From JAABQG01 sp963726365 (GTDB lineage: Bacteria; Pseudomonadota; Gammaproteobacteria; Burkholderiales; Burkholderiaceae_C), in contig CAVSCI010000021.1 in assembly GCA_963726365.1 (NCBI GenBank), forward strand, positions 248,001 through 312,000: a stretch of DNA of 64,000 nt. Reading direction: 5' to 3'. The notes below the pieces were generated by a model. That model was not told the origin of the DNA. It saw only the letters and a list, made by a program, of their open reading frames with translations, and ran no database searches. This document shows positions 38,054-46,279 of the stretch, piece by piece; the stretch's first letter is position 1, and each line of letters opens with the position of its first letter. Position numbers and translations under genes: made by a program.

Positions 38054-38095
38054 ATTTTTCTCCAGATAAAAAAGTTGTAGCGGACAGTGGCGGTT

Positions 38096-38395
38096 TCACA
38101 ACCACGAATGTGAGGTGCTGTATTCCACGGTCAGATCGACAAAACCAGCATAGTCGACCAGCGTCACGCCGTCGATCAGCTTGCCGGTCACTCCGCGGGC
38201 GTCCATGTCGGGCTGCAGCGCATAGACCTTGAGGCTGGCGCAGGCTTGGCGAACACGGGCTTCAGCAGCGCTGCCAACGGTGGCGGCATAGATGCCATCC
38301 TCGATGAGAAGCAATGCATGGCCGGGTTGCGCCATGCGCAGGCACGAGTCCAGGGTCGTGGTCTGGAAGGGTGATTTATTGACAATGTGCAACAT
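38096..38395 (-). CDS. dsrH: DsrH, subunit of the DsrEFH sulfurtransferase
   Basis: Product of 99 residues of the DsrH/TusB family (MLHIVNKSPFQ; HALLLIEDGIYAA). The conserved cysteine is at residue 18 (LDSCLRM). It joins DsrE and DsrF in a hexamer that passes sulfane sulfur to DsrC. It starts 15 bases after dsrF. Confidence 0.92.
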   Translation of the reverse strand: MLHIVNKSPFQTTTLDSCLRMAQPGHALLLIEDGIYAATVGSAAEARVRQACASLKVYALQPDMDARGVTGKLIDGVTLVDYAGFVDLTVEYSTSHSWL

Positions 38396-38410
38396 GGAAA
38401 TTCATTTTCT

Positions 38411-38806
38411 TCAAAAGCTCAGGATCACATCCTGTTGCGCCATGAGTTGCCCCATTTGCTGGGCATCCAGGACTTCCACGGGAACCAGCAGATCTTTCTC
38501 GGTCAGGCCACGCTGCTCCAGCGAAGCCTGGTCCACATACAGCTTTTCAACGTCGTAGCCGTCCAGCGCGCGGTAGCTTGGCGAGAAGTTCTTGATGCCG
38601 ATGCCTTTGGTCTGCTGTCCCTTGACCAACTCATAGACTCCGTCATCGATGAAGACCAGGCTCACGTCCTGATCGAAGGTGGCGGTGATCAGCACGACCT
38701 CCAGGCTCTCGAGCGCATATATCGTTCCGTAGGGTGCCTTGCGGTTCACAAACATGAATTTCTTCACGGTCGGGCCGCCGGGCGTGATAGCTTGCTGTTC
38801 ACTCAT
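38411..38806 (-). CDS. dsrF: DsrF, subunit of the DsrEFH sulfurtransferase
   Basis: Product of 131 residues of the DsrF/TusC family (KKFMFVNRKAPYGTIYALES; SLVFIDDGVYELVKGQQ). It has no cysteine, so like other DsrF proteins it is structural rather than a sulfur carrier. It lies between dsrE and dsrH, 24 bases after dsrE. Confidence 0.92.
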   Translation of the reverse strand: MSEQQAITPGGPTVKKFMFVNRKAPYGTIYALESLEVVLITATFDQDVSLVFIDDGVYELVKGQQTKGIGIKNFSPSYRALDGYDVEKLYVDQASLEQRGLTEKDLLVPVEVLDAQQMGQLMAQQDVILSF

Positions 38807-38830
38807 TTGGGGTGTCTTCCCTGACTTCTG

Positions 38831-39190
38831 TTAATCGCCAAACGTGACAAGGCGATCTGTCTTGATGCCACTGTCCACCAACTGGCCCAGACCGGAGATT
38901 CGAAACCCCGGCGCCAGAACCTCCTCCTTGATGCCGCGGCGCAGGGCGGCCGCCACACAAACCACGAGGTCCACCTTGTGTTCGGCGGCGAGGGCTGACC
39001 AGCGGTTGACCACATGGCGATCGTCCTGTGGCGGTTCGGTGAGCCGGGTCGCGTTGTTGACGCCGTCGTGGTAGAAAAAAACGCGTTGAATTTCATGGCC
39101 CTTGGCCAGTGCAGCGACCACAAACTGGTACGCGCTGTCTGATGCCTGATGCGTGTAAGGACCTTCGCTCACAAGTAAACCGAATTTCAT
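38831..39190 (-). CDS. dsrE: DsrE, sulfur-carrying subunit of DsrEFH
   Basis: Product of 119 residues of the DsrE/TusD family (MKFGLLVSEGPYTHQASDSA; KGHEIQRVFFYHDGV). The active-site cysteine is present in DLVVCVAAALRRG at about residue 79. It receives sulfur and hands it to DsrC. It starts 23 bases after dsrB. I chose the ATG at 39190 because it gives the family-typical start. Confidence 0.94.
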   Translation of the reverse strand: MKFGLLVSEGPYTHQASDSAYQFVVAALAKGHEIQRVFFYHDGVNNATRLTEPPQDDRHVVNRWSALAAEHKVDLVVCVAAALRRGIKEEVLAPGFRISGLGQLVDSGIKTDRLVTFGD

Positions 39191-39213
39191 GGTGCAGTCA
39201 ATTCTGGTATCAA

Positions 39214-40284
39214 TCAAAACCGGATGTGCGTCGAGGCGTTCAGGCTGGAGCGTGAACCGCGCCAGTCGTCAATCAGGTACTTGGTGAAGGGCAGGTCGCA
39301 CTTCTCGAAGAACTGTGGCCAGCCGATTCGCTCGATCCAGTCAGACACCCGCTCCCACGAACGTGCGTCCTCTTTGTAGGTGTAAAGGATCTTCTTGACC
39401 ATGGCAGACACTTCCGGCCAGCGCGGCGGGTTGTTGGGCAGGCCCGAGGCGACCATCTTCATGAACGTGGGCTTGCCGCGTGCATTGGAGTTCTTTCCGC
39501 CGACCCAGATCGCCAGTTTGCTGTGCTCTGGATCGTTGATCTGCATCGGAGGGCACGGTGGGTAGCAGGCGCCACAGCACATGCACTTGGTCTCGTCAAT
39601 TTCCAGCGAAGGCTTGCCATTGACCATGGCCGGGCGGATGGCGGCCACAGGGCAGCGCGCCACCACTGTGGGGCGCTCGCACATGTTGGCCACAAGATCG
39701 TGGTTGATCTTGGGCGGCTTGGTGTGTTGGATGACGATGGCGATGTCAGCCTGGCCGCCGCAGTTGATCTCGCAGCAGGAGGTTGACAGGTGCACCCGGT
39801 TGGGCATTTCTTCCTTGATGAACTCGGCGTGCAGGTCGTCCATCAGGGCTTTTACGGCGCCTGATGCGTCGGTGCCCGGAATATCGCAATGCAGCCAACC
39901 CTGGGTGTGCGCGATGGAGGACACCGAGTTGCCGGTTCCGCCCACGGGAAAACCGTTGCTTGTGAGTGCCTCGATAAGCGGCGCCACCCGACCCGCATCC
40001 GACACCATGTATTCGATGTTGCTGCGAATTGTGAAGCGTACATGGCCGTCGGCATAGGTGTCAGCGATGTCGCACAACTTGCGGATGGTGTACAGGTCCA
40101 TCTGCCGCTGCGTGCCGGCACGAACTGTCCAGATTTCGTCACCGGTGTGCGAAACGTGATGCAGAACGCCTGGTCTGGGCCGGTCGTGGTATTTCCAGTT
40201 GCCATAGTTCTTCAGCATCAGCGGATGCAGGTACTGCTTGTTGTCTGGTACGCCGCTTTCAATGGGGGTGCGCATGGTTGCCAT
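39214..40284 (-). CDS. dsrB: DsrB, reverse dissimilatory sulfite reductase beta subunit
   Basis: Product of 356 residues, normal for DsrB. Siroheme/[4Fe-4S]-binding residues appear in STSCCEINCGGQADI, and a ferredoxin domain in CMCCGACYPPCPPMQI. The reverse-type enzyme makes sulfite from DsrC-bound sulfur. It is the second gene of the cluster, 39 bases after dsrA. The oxidising direction is inferred from the partner genes (dsrL, dsrEFH, sox, soe) and not from dsrB itself. Confidence 0.95.
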   Translation of the reverse strand: MATMRTPIESGVPDNKQYLHPLMLKNYGNWKYHDRPRPGVLHHVSHTGDEIWTVRAGTQRQMDLYTIRKLCDIADTYADGHVRFTIRSNIEYMVSDAGRVAPLIEALTSNGFPVGGTGNSVSSIAHTQGWLHCDIPGTDASGAVKALMDDLHAEFIKEEMPNRVHLSTSCCEINCGGQADIAIVIQHTKPPKINHDLVANMCERPTVVARCPVAAIRPAMVNGKPSLEIDETKCMCCGACYPPCPPMQINDPEHSKLAIWVGGKNSNARGKPTFMKMVASGLPNNPPRWPEVSAMVKKILYTYKEDARSWERVSDWIERIGWPQFFEKCDLPFTKYLIDDWRGSRSSLNASTHIRF

Positions 40285-40323
40285 GTTTGTCTTCCTGTTT
40301 TCGTCGGAAACTTTGAACGAAAT

Positions 40324-41604
40324 TTAAGCCGCTGCTTTGCGGGCGTTGATTTTGGCTACTTCGTCGTCCCAGCCGTCAGTACGAACGTAGGGGTTCGTTC
40401 GCGGTGTGGAAACCATATTGGGATCAATTTCCAGACCGATGCCTTCGAGGAAGTTGATCAGGCCAATCCGCTCAATCATTTCGCCGGTCCGCTCATGCTC
40501 CAGTGCGTTCTCCGCAAAGAAGTCAATGGATTTCTGGGCAAGATCGACCAGCGCCTCGTAGTCTTCATCGGTCTTCATGGGCATGAACGGCGTCACCACC
40601 GTGCCCATCAGGTCGCCAATCTTGAGGGTGCGCTTGCCACCCATCAGTACCGTCACGCCCTTGTCTGTGCCACTCGCCAGGGCACCGGTCATCACGTTGA
40701 TGCAGTGCATGCATCGGACACAGTCGGCATTGTTAATCTCCAGCGACTGGGTGTCGTTGAGTGCCACGCTGCTGATCTTCGGTCCAGTGGAGACGTCCTT
40801 GGTCTCCTTGAGCATGATGGCCTTGGTCGGGCAGCGGCTCACCACGTCGTTCACCAGTTCGGTCATGCCATGCTTGACAAACCACTTGCGCGCCAGTTTT
40901 TCGTCGGTGCGGATGTTGTCTCGCCAGGTTCCGATCACGGCCATGTCTGCGCGCTGGATCGAGTTCATACAGTCGTTCGGGCAGCCCGAGAACTTGAACT
41001 TGAACTTGTAGGGCAGTGCCGGACGGTGCATGTCGTCCAGGAATGTATTGACGACCTGGCGGTGCGCCCGGGCTTCGTCGAAGCACGATTGCTCGCAACG
41101 CGCCGCGCCGACGCAGGACATGGAGGTGCGTACGGCCGGACCAGCGCCACCCAGGTCAAAGCCCAGTTCGTTGAGTTCGTCAAACGCACCCTGTACATTG
41201 GCTGTGCTGGCACCCTGAAACATGATGTCGCCGGATTGGCCGTGGAAGGCAATCAGCCCGGAGCCATGCTTTTCCCAGATGTCACACATCTTGCGCAGAA
41301 CGTCGGTGTTGTAGTGCATGCCGGCAGGGGGCTGCACCCGAAGGGTGTGGAATTCCTTTGAGGCCGGAAACATCTCGGCCACTTCGGAGAAACGCGGGAT
41401 CACCCCGCCACCGTAGCCGAAGACCCCGACCGTGCCACCCTTCCAGTAGCCCTTGCGGGTCTTGTAGGAGTGCTCGAGCTGACCCATCAGGTCGGTCATG
41501 TAGTCGTTGTCCTTGGCCAGCCGCTTCAGGCCAGTGACAAAACTGGGCCACGGACCGCTCTCCAACTGGTCAAGCATCGGGGTATCGTGCTGTTTCTTGC
41601 TCAT
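40324..41604 (-). CDS. dsrA: DsrA, reverse dissimilatory sulfite reductase alpha subunit
   Basis: Product of 426 residues. Siroheme/[4Fe-4S] ligands are in CVGAARCEQSCFDEAR and KFKFSGCPNDCMNS, and a ferredoxin cluster motif is in CVRCMHCINVM. DsrAB oxidises reduced sulfur to sulfite in the cytoplasm. It heads the dsr cluster, reading away from a divergent promoter region at 41730-41803. The ATG at 41604 follows a clear ribosome binding site (AGGAGA). Confidence 0.96.
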   Translation of the reverse strand: MSKKQHDTPMLDQLESGPWPSFVTGLKRLAKDNDYMTDLMGQLEHSYKTRKGYWKGGTVGVFGYGGGVIPRFSEVAEMFPASKEFHTLRVQPPAGMHYNTDVLRKMCDIWEKHGSGLIAFHGQSGDIMFQGASTANVQGAFDELNELGFDLGGAGPAVRTSMSCVGAARCEQSCFDEARAHRQVVNTFLDDMHRPALPYKFKFKFSGCPNDCMNSIQRADMAVIGTWRDNIRTDEKLARKWFVKHGMTELVNDVVSRCPTKAIMLKETKDVSTGPKISSVALNDTQSLEINNADCVRCMHCINVMTGALASGTDKGVTVLMGGKRTLKIGDLMGTVVTPFMPMKTDEDYEALVDLAQKSIDFFAENALEHERTGEMIERIGLINFLEGIGLEIDPNMVSTPRTNPYVRTDGWDDEVAKINARKAAA

Positions 41605-41729
41605 GAAGTGTCTCCTGTCAGAAGGCAACCCGGGGCGGGTCGATCGGTGAATGGGCTTGCTGACGCCCGCTTCTTCCGGCAGGTGTACTGTCAACACTGG
41701 AGCGGATATTACGGTTGGGCCGGTGTGCT

Positions 41730-41774
41730 GCGCTATCACCCTCGTTGAGTATCGAGTGCTACCCATTGGGGCTA
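41730..41774 (-). promoter_or_regulatory. Weaker copy of the sulfur-gene promoter element, facing dsrA
   Basis: Reading toward dsrA, the palindrome TAGCCCCAATGGGTA is followed by GGGTGATAGCG. The ATAG lies one base further from the palindrome than in the three strong copies, matching the extra G in the palindrome. It begins 132 bases before the dsrA start. The palindrome is shared with the divergent element at 41759-41803. Confidence 0.5.
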
Positions 41775-41803
41775 TATCACCCCACCCGACCCGGTTATAG
41801 ACG
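41759..41803 (+). promoter_or_regulatory. Conserved sulfur-gene promoter element facing the accessory operon
   Basis: CTACCCA at positions 1-7, GGG at 11-13, ACCC at 26-29, CGG at 34-36 and ATAGACG at 39-45, exactly as in the soeA and tusA elements. ATAG begins 119 bases before the first start codon at 41916. The first block is shared with the dsrA-facing copy. Confidence 0.8.
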
Positions 41804-41915
41804 GCGTGCCCCGCGATTGCGCTAAATAGCGACTTGAAAGGCCGCGCTTGTCAGGCAGGCCGGGTTTTGCGACCCTGACGCTGACGGATGTGTGGCAATG
41901 AAGCAGGCAGACTGA

Positions 41916-42155
41916 ATGACGACCATTACACCGATCGAAAAGATGACCAGCCCCTTGGGACGCCAGGTCATCGAATTGCAGCAACTCGACCATGCCGGCG
42001 GCGGCATGAGCCTGTTGCGTACGCGCATTCGGGAGGGCAGTCGCTTCACGGTGTTCGAGATTGACCCTCAGACCGCTCTGCAATGGGGCGAGGCCCTGGT
42101 GCGTTGGGCCCGAGCCCAGCCCACGACGGCAGTTCAAGCGGGGGATCCTGCATGA
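41916..42155 (+). CDS. Small hypothetical protein, first gene of the dsr-accessory operon
   Basis: Product of 79 residues (MTTITPIEKMTSPLGRQVIE; LLRTRIREGSRFTVFEIDPQ). It looks like a small globular beta/alpha protein with no cysteine, signal or membrane helix. It shares a divergent promoter region with dsrA and overlaps the next gene by 4 bases (ATGA), so the two are translated together. I do not recognise the family. Confidence 0.65.
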   Translation: MTTITPIEKMTSPLGRQVIELQQLDHAGGGMSLLRTRIREGSRFTVFEIDPQTALQWGEALVRWARAQPTTAVQAGDPA

Positions 42156-42772
42156 AGGCGCGGATGGCTGTCGACGATTTGGCCACCGACGCAGTGTTCC
42201 CCCTGGAAGGACAGGCCTTGCCGCGCGAGCATGCGCAGGCCTTGCAGCAGGCCTTGTGCGCGATCTTGCCTTGGCTGGATTCAGACCCCGTGGCTGGCAT
42301 CCATCCCGTCAAGCTGGTGCCGGGCAGCGCTGTGCCGGCCTTGCTATCAAGGCGGGCGCGTCTGTTGCTTCGCGTCGCGGCGCAGCGGATGGATGAACTG
42401 GTGGCGCTTGCCGGACTTGAACTCAAAGTAGCGGGGCACACCCTGCGCCTGGGGGTGCCGCACCGGCACGACCTGCAGCCCCACAGCACTCTGTACGCCT
42501 ACAGGGTGGCTGCGGACAGTGCCGATGAGGTCACGTTCATGGCCGCTGTGGCTGCCGAACTGGCACAAATGGCCATTGGGGGTGAGCGCGTCTGCGGCAA
42601 ACACCAGGCCATGGTAGTCGATGGACGCTCGCTGGACACTTTCAGCCTGATGCTGCATGCATTGCCTCCGGAGCAGTCCCTGCGCTTGCAGGAGCGCGGT
42701 TTGCGATCCCACCGTCTGATGGGATGCGGGATATTCGTGCCTCACAAGTCGGCTGCGGCGGTGGGCGCATAG
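42152..42772 (+). CDS. Cas6/Cmx6-like RAMP-fold protein, not linked to CRISPR
   Basis: Product of 206 residues. It reads like type I-MYXAN Cas6 (Cmx6) proteins: VFPLEGQALPREHAQALQQA, GIHPVKLVPG, LAGLELKVAGHTLRLGVP and the C-terminal glycine-rich loop GLRSHRLMGCGIFVPHK. Cas6 enzymes cut CRISPR RNA. No CRISPR array or other cas gene is present in this window, and the gene is embedded in an operon divergent from dsrA. It may bind RNA in another role, or the resemblance may reflect only a shared ferredoxin-like fold. Recognition is from memory of this family and needs a profile search. Confidence 0.65.
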   Translation: MKARMAVDDLATDAVFPLEGQALPREHAQALQQALCAILPWLDSDPVAGIHPVKLVPGSAVPALLSRRARLLLRVAAQRMDELVALAGLELKVAGHTLRLGVPHRHDLQPHSTLYAYRVAADSADEVTFMAAVAAELAQMAIGGERVCGKHQAMVVDGRSLDTFSLMLHALPPEQSLRLQERGLRSHRLMGCGIFVPHKSAAAVGA

Positions 42773-42803
42773 TTTTTTTGACAACGGAAATGGAGAACGG
42801 GCG

Positions 42804-43133
42804 ATGATGTACAACATTAATGGCGTGGATCTTGAAGCTGATGAGCAGGGTTACCTGTTGGAGCCAGTTTTCGATGATGAGGCGGTGCGCGTCATCGCTG
42901 CAGCTGAGCAGATCACGCTGACCGATGCGCACTGGGAGGTCATCAACTACCTGCGCGATCAGTACCGTGAACACGGTCACACTCCGAATTTTCGCGCCAT
43001 GCTCAAGGGCATGGCAGAGATCCGCCCTGAAGTGGACAGCAAGTACCTTTACGACCTGTTTCCAATCGGTCCTGCCAAGCAGGGTCCAAAGGTGGCCGCG
43101 CTGCCTCAGCCACTTGGCAAGGGCGGATATTAA
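42804..43133 (+). CDS. Cys-less DsrC/TusE-family paralogue
   Basis: Product of 109 residues clearly of the DsrC family (INGVDLEADEQGYLLEPVFD; LTDAHWEVINYLRDQYREHG; KYLYDLFPIGPAKQG). In the C-terminal arm the position of CysB is proline (QGPK) and the penultimate CysA is absent (LPQPLGKGGY). It therefore cannot form the DsrC trisulfide. Such proteins are sometimes called RspA-like and suspected to be regulatory or docking paralogues. It follows the Cmx6-like gene by 31 bases. Confidence 0.88.
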   Translation: MMYNINGVDLEADEQGYLLEPVFDDEAVRVIAAAEQITLTDAHWEVINYLRDQYREHGHTPNFRAMLKGMAEIRPEVDSKYLYDLFPIGPAKQGPKVAALPQPLGKGGY

Positions 43134-43168
43134 ATGCCTTGCACGCAGCGGCAAGGCGCTGGCCTGAC

Positions 43169-43786
43169 ATGGCCAAGTTGAGAATCAAGAGCGACTGGTT
43201 CCAGACTGGAACCGCCAAGACCCCTGCGCAGATGGCGAGCGCGATGGCCTTTATTGCCTGGAGGGTGGCGCAGAACACGCTGAAGCAGATGCGTACCGCG
43301 CGTTTCGACATCGAGGTGGGGCCCCAGTATTTCGCTTTCACGCGCGAGGTGCTGGTGTTCCTGACGCAGGTGCTCGACCGCATGGCCTACGAGCGCATGG
43401 AGCCTGAAGGCCGCGCCGAGTTCATCACGGCGCTGGTACGCCGGGTGGCCGAGGTGCTGCAGGAAAATGAAGACAGCCTTCTGGGTGTGCCGCCCGAGGG
43501 TGCGCCCAGTCACTATGACGAGTTCATCGATCTTTTCAACGAGCTGGCCGAGCATTACGCGGATTTCGGATTCGGGCCGGATGGGCCGGATTTTGCCTTC
43601 ATGCGCTACCTGGGGCACCGCATTGAAGCGCTCATGCCGGCAAAGGACCGTCGCTGGGTGGTCGATCAGATGATGGCCACCGAAGTGCCCGAAGCGGTGG
43701 ACATCCTTCGGCGCGCCATGCAGGGCGTACTGTCCACCGAGCCGCGCGCGCCGCGCCGCGCCCGTGCGGGGATCTCTGGCGACTGA
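43169..43786 (+). CDS. Hypothetical mainly helical protein of the dsr-accessory operon
   Basis: Product of 205 residues (MAKLRIKSDWFQTGTAKTPA; AMAFIAWRVAQNTLKQMRTA; HYDEFIDLFNELAEHYADFG). It appears all-helical, lacks cysteines and has a basic C-terminal tail (RAPRRARAG). No signal or membrane helix is seen. It starts 35 bases after the DsrC paralogue and ends 10 bases before the dioxygenase-like gene. The family is unknown to me. Confidence 0.7.
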   Translation: MAKLRIKSDWFQTGTAKTPAQMASAMAFIAWRVAQNTLKQMRTARFDIEVGPQYFAFTREVLVFLTQVLDRMAYERMEPEGRAEFITALVRRVAEVLQENEDSLLGVPPEGAPSHYDEFIDLFNELAEHYADFGFGPDGPDFAFMRYLGHRIEALMPAKDRRWVVDQMMATEVPEAVDILRRAMQGVLSTEPRAPRRARAGISGD

Positions 43787-43796
43787 TCTGGTCATC

Positions 43797-44711
43797 ATGA
43801 TGAGCACTCCGTTCGATCTGGACAATGACGCCGCTTACCGGCTCTGGCGTGATGCCAAGCGCGCCAGCCATCCGGTACAGGCCCAGGATCTGGTGGTGGA
43901 CGTGGCCGACCCGCGCGCCCTGACCAATGCCGAGCGCCAGGCTTTGCTGCAACGCTGTGCCACGGCCAACATGGCCATCTACCGAAGTCCGCTGACAAAT
44001 GAGGACAAGGCCATCCCGCGCAAGCTGGCCGCGCAGCTGGGCCTGCACCGGCTCGATGCCAACTGGCTCGCCGATGAAGACGGCATCTCACCGATTGCGG
44101 TGGCGCCGTCGGGCGGTGATCGGCCAGCGTTCATCCCCTATACCAATCGAGCCATCAAGTGGCATACCGATGGGTACTACCATCCGGGCTCGCGCCACAT
44201 AAAGGCCATGGTCCTGCATTGCGTGCGGGCTGCCTCCGAAGGCGGCGGGACAGCGCTGATGGATCATGAGATGGCCTACATTGCCCTGCGTGAAGCCAAT
44301 CCGAACTGGGTGAACGCATTGATGGCGCCTGATGCCATGACCATTCCCGCGCGGCTGGACGACGACGGAGTCGCGCGCCCCGAGCAGACCGGGCCTGTAT
44401 TTTCGGTCGATGCAGAAAGCGGCGCGCTGCACATGCGCTACACCGCCCGCACTCGCAGCATCCAGTGGAAGGATGACCAGATCACAAGCGACGCTACAGG
44501 GTTTCTCTCGCGACTGCTCGACAGTGATGGGCCGCACGTGTTTCGCTTGCGTCTGGATTCCGGCATGGGGCTGGTGTGCAACAACGTGCTGCATGACCGT
44601 GCGGCCTTTGTTGACGATCCCCGGCATCCCCGACTGCTGTACCGGGCCCGCTATCTGGATCGGGTCGATGGGCCTGCACAAGTTCAGCCATGGGCCTCTC
44701 CATCGGGTTGA
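43797..44711 (+). CDS. TauD/TfdA-like Fe(II)/2-oxoglutarate dioxygenase
   Basis: Product of 304 residues. The metal-binding pair H-x-D is visible at His123/Asp125 (IKWHTDGYYHPG), followed by a jelly-roll core, and a likely distal histidine with 2-oxoglutarate-binding arginine occurs in NNVLHDRAAF. TauD-type enzymes oxidise sulfonates or other small molecules; here the substrate is unknown. Two adjacent ATGs (43797 and 43800) could both serve as start. It is the fifth gene of the accessory operon. Confidence 0.8.
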   Translation: MMSTPFDLDNDAAYRLWRDAKRASHPVQAQDLVVDVADPRALTNAERQALLQRCATANMAIYRSPLTNEDKAIPRKLAAQLGLHRLDANWLADEDGISPIAVAPSGGDRPAFIPYTNRAIKWHTDGYYHPGSRHIKAMVLHCVRAASEGGGTALMDHEMAYIALREANPNWVNALMAPDAMTIPARLDDDGVARPEQTGPVFSVDAESGALHMRYTARTRSIQWKDDQITSDATGFLSRLLDSDGPHVFRLRLDSGMGLVCNNVLHDRAAFVDDPRHPRLLYRARYLDRVDGPAQVQPWASPSG

Positions 44712-44746
44712 TGGAGAAATAGGAAGATGTCCCTCGATCCTCATGC

Positions 44747-44775
44747 ATTGATAGCTACAAATAATATAGCAATAT
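44747..44775. repeat. Possible partial copy of the dispersed repeat
   Basis: CATTGATAGCTACAAATAAT matches the GATAGC block of the repeats at 511 and 1669 but lacks the GACGCTGG block. It fills the 68-base gap before the next gene. Confidence 0.25.
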
Positions 44776-44779
44776 CACA

Positions 44780-46255
44780 ATGTCCCATCTCGTGAGTGTT
44801 TGGCGTGCCGCCCAGCTCGTGGGCGTAGCCCGAGGGGTCTTGCAGCAGCAGGTGCGTGAAGGCGCCCTGATGCTGAGTGACGGCATGGTTTCAACGGACG
44901 ACCTGATGGGCCTGTACCCCGGTGTGGTTCTCGAGGAATCAGGTTTGCTGGAGCGGGTCGCGCAGATCCGTGATGAGGCTTTTGGCAAGCGGGTGCGGGA
45001 GCGCATGCTGCCCAGTCAGGAGGTATTGGCGCAGCGGCTTTTTGCCCAAAGCCAGGAGCTGGCGGATGTTCGAAAACATTTGCAGCGCTATCACGGCCTG
45101 GTTCTGGAACTGCAGCGGCGCATCAGGGAGTTCGGCGCGCAGGATCCGGATGACGCTGCCTGGCTGGAGATGGAGCGGCAGGTTACACAGGGGCTGGCGA
45201 AAGCACTTGCAACTGAATCAGTCGACTTCCTGGAGGTTCTTGACGATATGCTCAAAGTCATGACATCACACGTCACGGTGCGCCCCAGCGGGCATGAGTT
45301 CATGGTGGAAGGGCATACCAACCTGCTGCAGTCGGGCCTGCATGCCGGACTCAAACTGAACTACGGGTGCGGCAACGGCAGTTGCGGCATGTGCAAGGTG
45401 CGCGTCATTTCCGGCGACGTCGTGAAGACACAGCACTTTGACTACCCGCTCTCCGAAACCGAGAAGGCTCAGGGCTACACGCTGATGTGCTGTCACACGG
45501 CAGCCAGCAGCGATTTGACGCTGGAAATGCTCGAGGCGAGCGGGCCGCAGGACATTCCCGAGCAACTCATCCTGACCCAGGTGCGCGCCGTTTCTACACT
45601 GGCGCCGGATACCCGCTTGTTGCACTTGCAGACACCGCGCACGCACAGGCTGCGTTTTCTGGCGGGGCAGTCTGTTCAGCTGGGCTGGACCCTGCCAGGC
45701 CAGGCCGACGTGCATGCGACGTACCCGGTGGCGAGCTGTCCATGCGACGATCGAAACCTGCTCTTTTTTGTCGCACGTGATGGGTCCGACGCATTCGCGC
45801 GGCATCTGTTTGCCGGTGACATCAAATCTGGCGCAGGCGTTACAGTGCTGGGCCCCACGGGCGAGTTTGTGTTGGCTGATGGGCACCGTCCCCTGGTATT
45901 CGCCGCCTGTGACGGGGGGTTCGCACCGATCAAGAGCCTGATCGAGCACGCACTGTCCCTTGACGCAGCACCTTCGCTGACCTTGTTCTGGCTCGCCACG
46001 CGCAGTGACGGACATTTCAGCAGCAACCAGTGTCGTGCCTGGTCTGAAGCCTTGGACCAGTTTGAATATGAATTGGTCTCGCATGTGGATGCAAATCTGG
46101 GTGCGTGGCAAATCGCCCAGGCCATGCGCGCCGATCTGTTTGACATTGACTGCGATTTTTATCTGTGTGGGCCGGAAGACTTTGTCAAAACCCTGCACGA
46201 TGAACTTCGTGCAGCAGGGGTCGCGGCGGCACAGATTTTTTCCCAGTCGCTTTGA
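44780..46255 (+). CDS. HTH-like / [2Fe-2S] ferredoxin / flavin-reductase fusion
   Basis: Product of 491 residues with an uncommon layout. Residues about 1-55 resemble a MerR-like helix-turn-helix (VWRAAQLVGVARGVLQQQVR). Residues about 80-150 are a long helical, coiled-coil-like segment. Residues about 160-245 are a plant-type [2Fe-2S] ferredoxin with ligands Cys197, Cys202, Cys205 and Cys237/238 (CGNGSCGMCKVRVISG; TLMCCHT). Residues about 255-491 are a ferredoxin-NADP reductase-type FAD/NAD(P) module (FLAGQSVQLGW; CGPEDF near the end). It probably moves electrons between NAD(P)H and an unknown partner. The N-terminal part may dock on a partner rather than bind DNA. Confidence 0.8.
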   Translation: MSHLVSVWRAAQLVGVARGVLQQQVREGALMLSDGMVSTDDLMGLYPGVVLEESGLLERVAQIRDEAFGKRVRERMLPSQEVLAQRLFAQSQELADVRKHLQRYHGLVLELQRRIREFGAQDPDDAAWLEMERQVTQGLAKALATESVDFLEVLDDMLKVMTSHVTVRPSGHEFMVEGHTNLLQSGLHAGLKLNYGCGNGSCGMCKVRVISGDVVKTQHFDYPLSETEKAQGYTLMCCHTAASSDLTLEMLEASGPQDIPEQLILTQVRAVSTLAPDTRLLHLQTPRTHRLRFLAGQSVQLGWTLPGQADVHATYPVASCPCDDRNLLFFVARDGSDAFARHLFAGDIKSGAGVTVLGPTGEFVLADGHRPLVFAACDGGFAPIKSLIEHALSLDAAPSLTLFWLATRSDGHFSSNQCRAWSEALDQFEYELVSHVDANLGAWQIAQAMRADLFDIDCDFYLCGPEDFVKTLHDELRAAGVAAAQIFSQSL

Positions 46256-46279
46256 ATCAGCGCCATCACTTCACTTCAT

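Noticed and set aside
42152..42772. CRISPR-Cas locus suggested by the Cas6-like protein
   Set aside because: No repeat-spacer array and no other cas gene was seen anywhere in the window.
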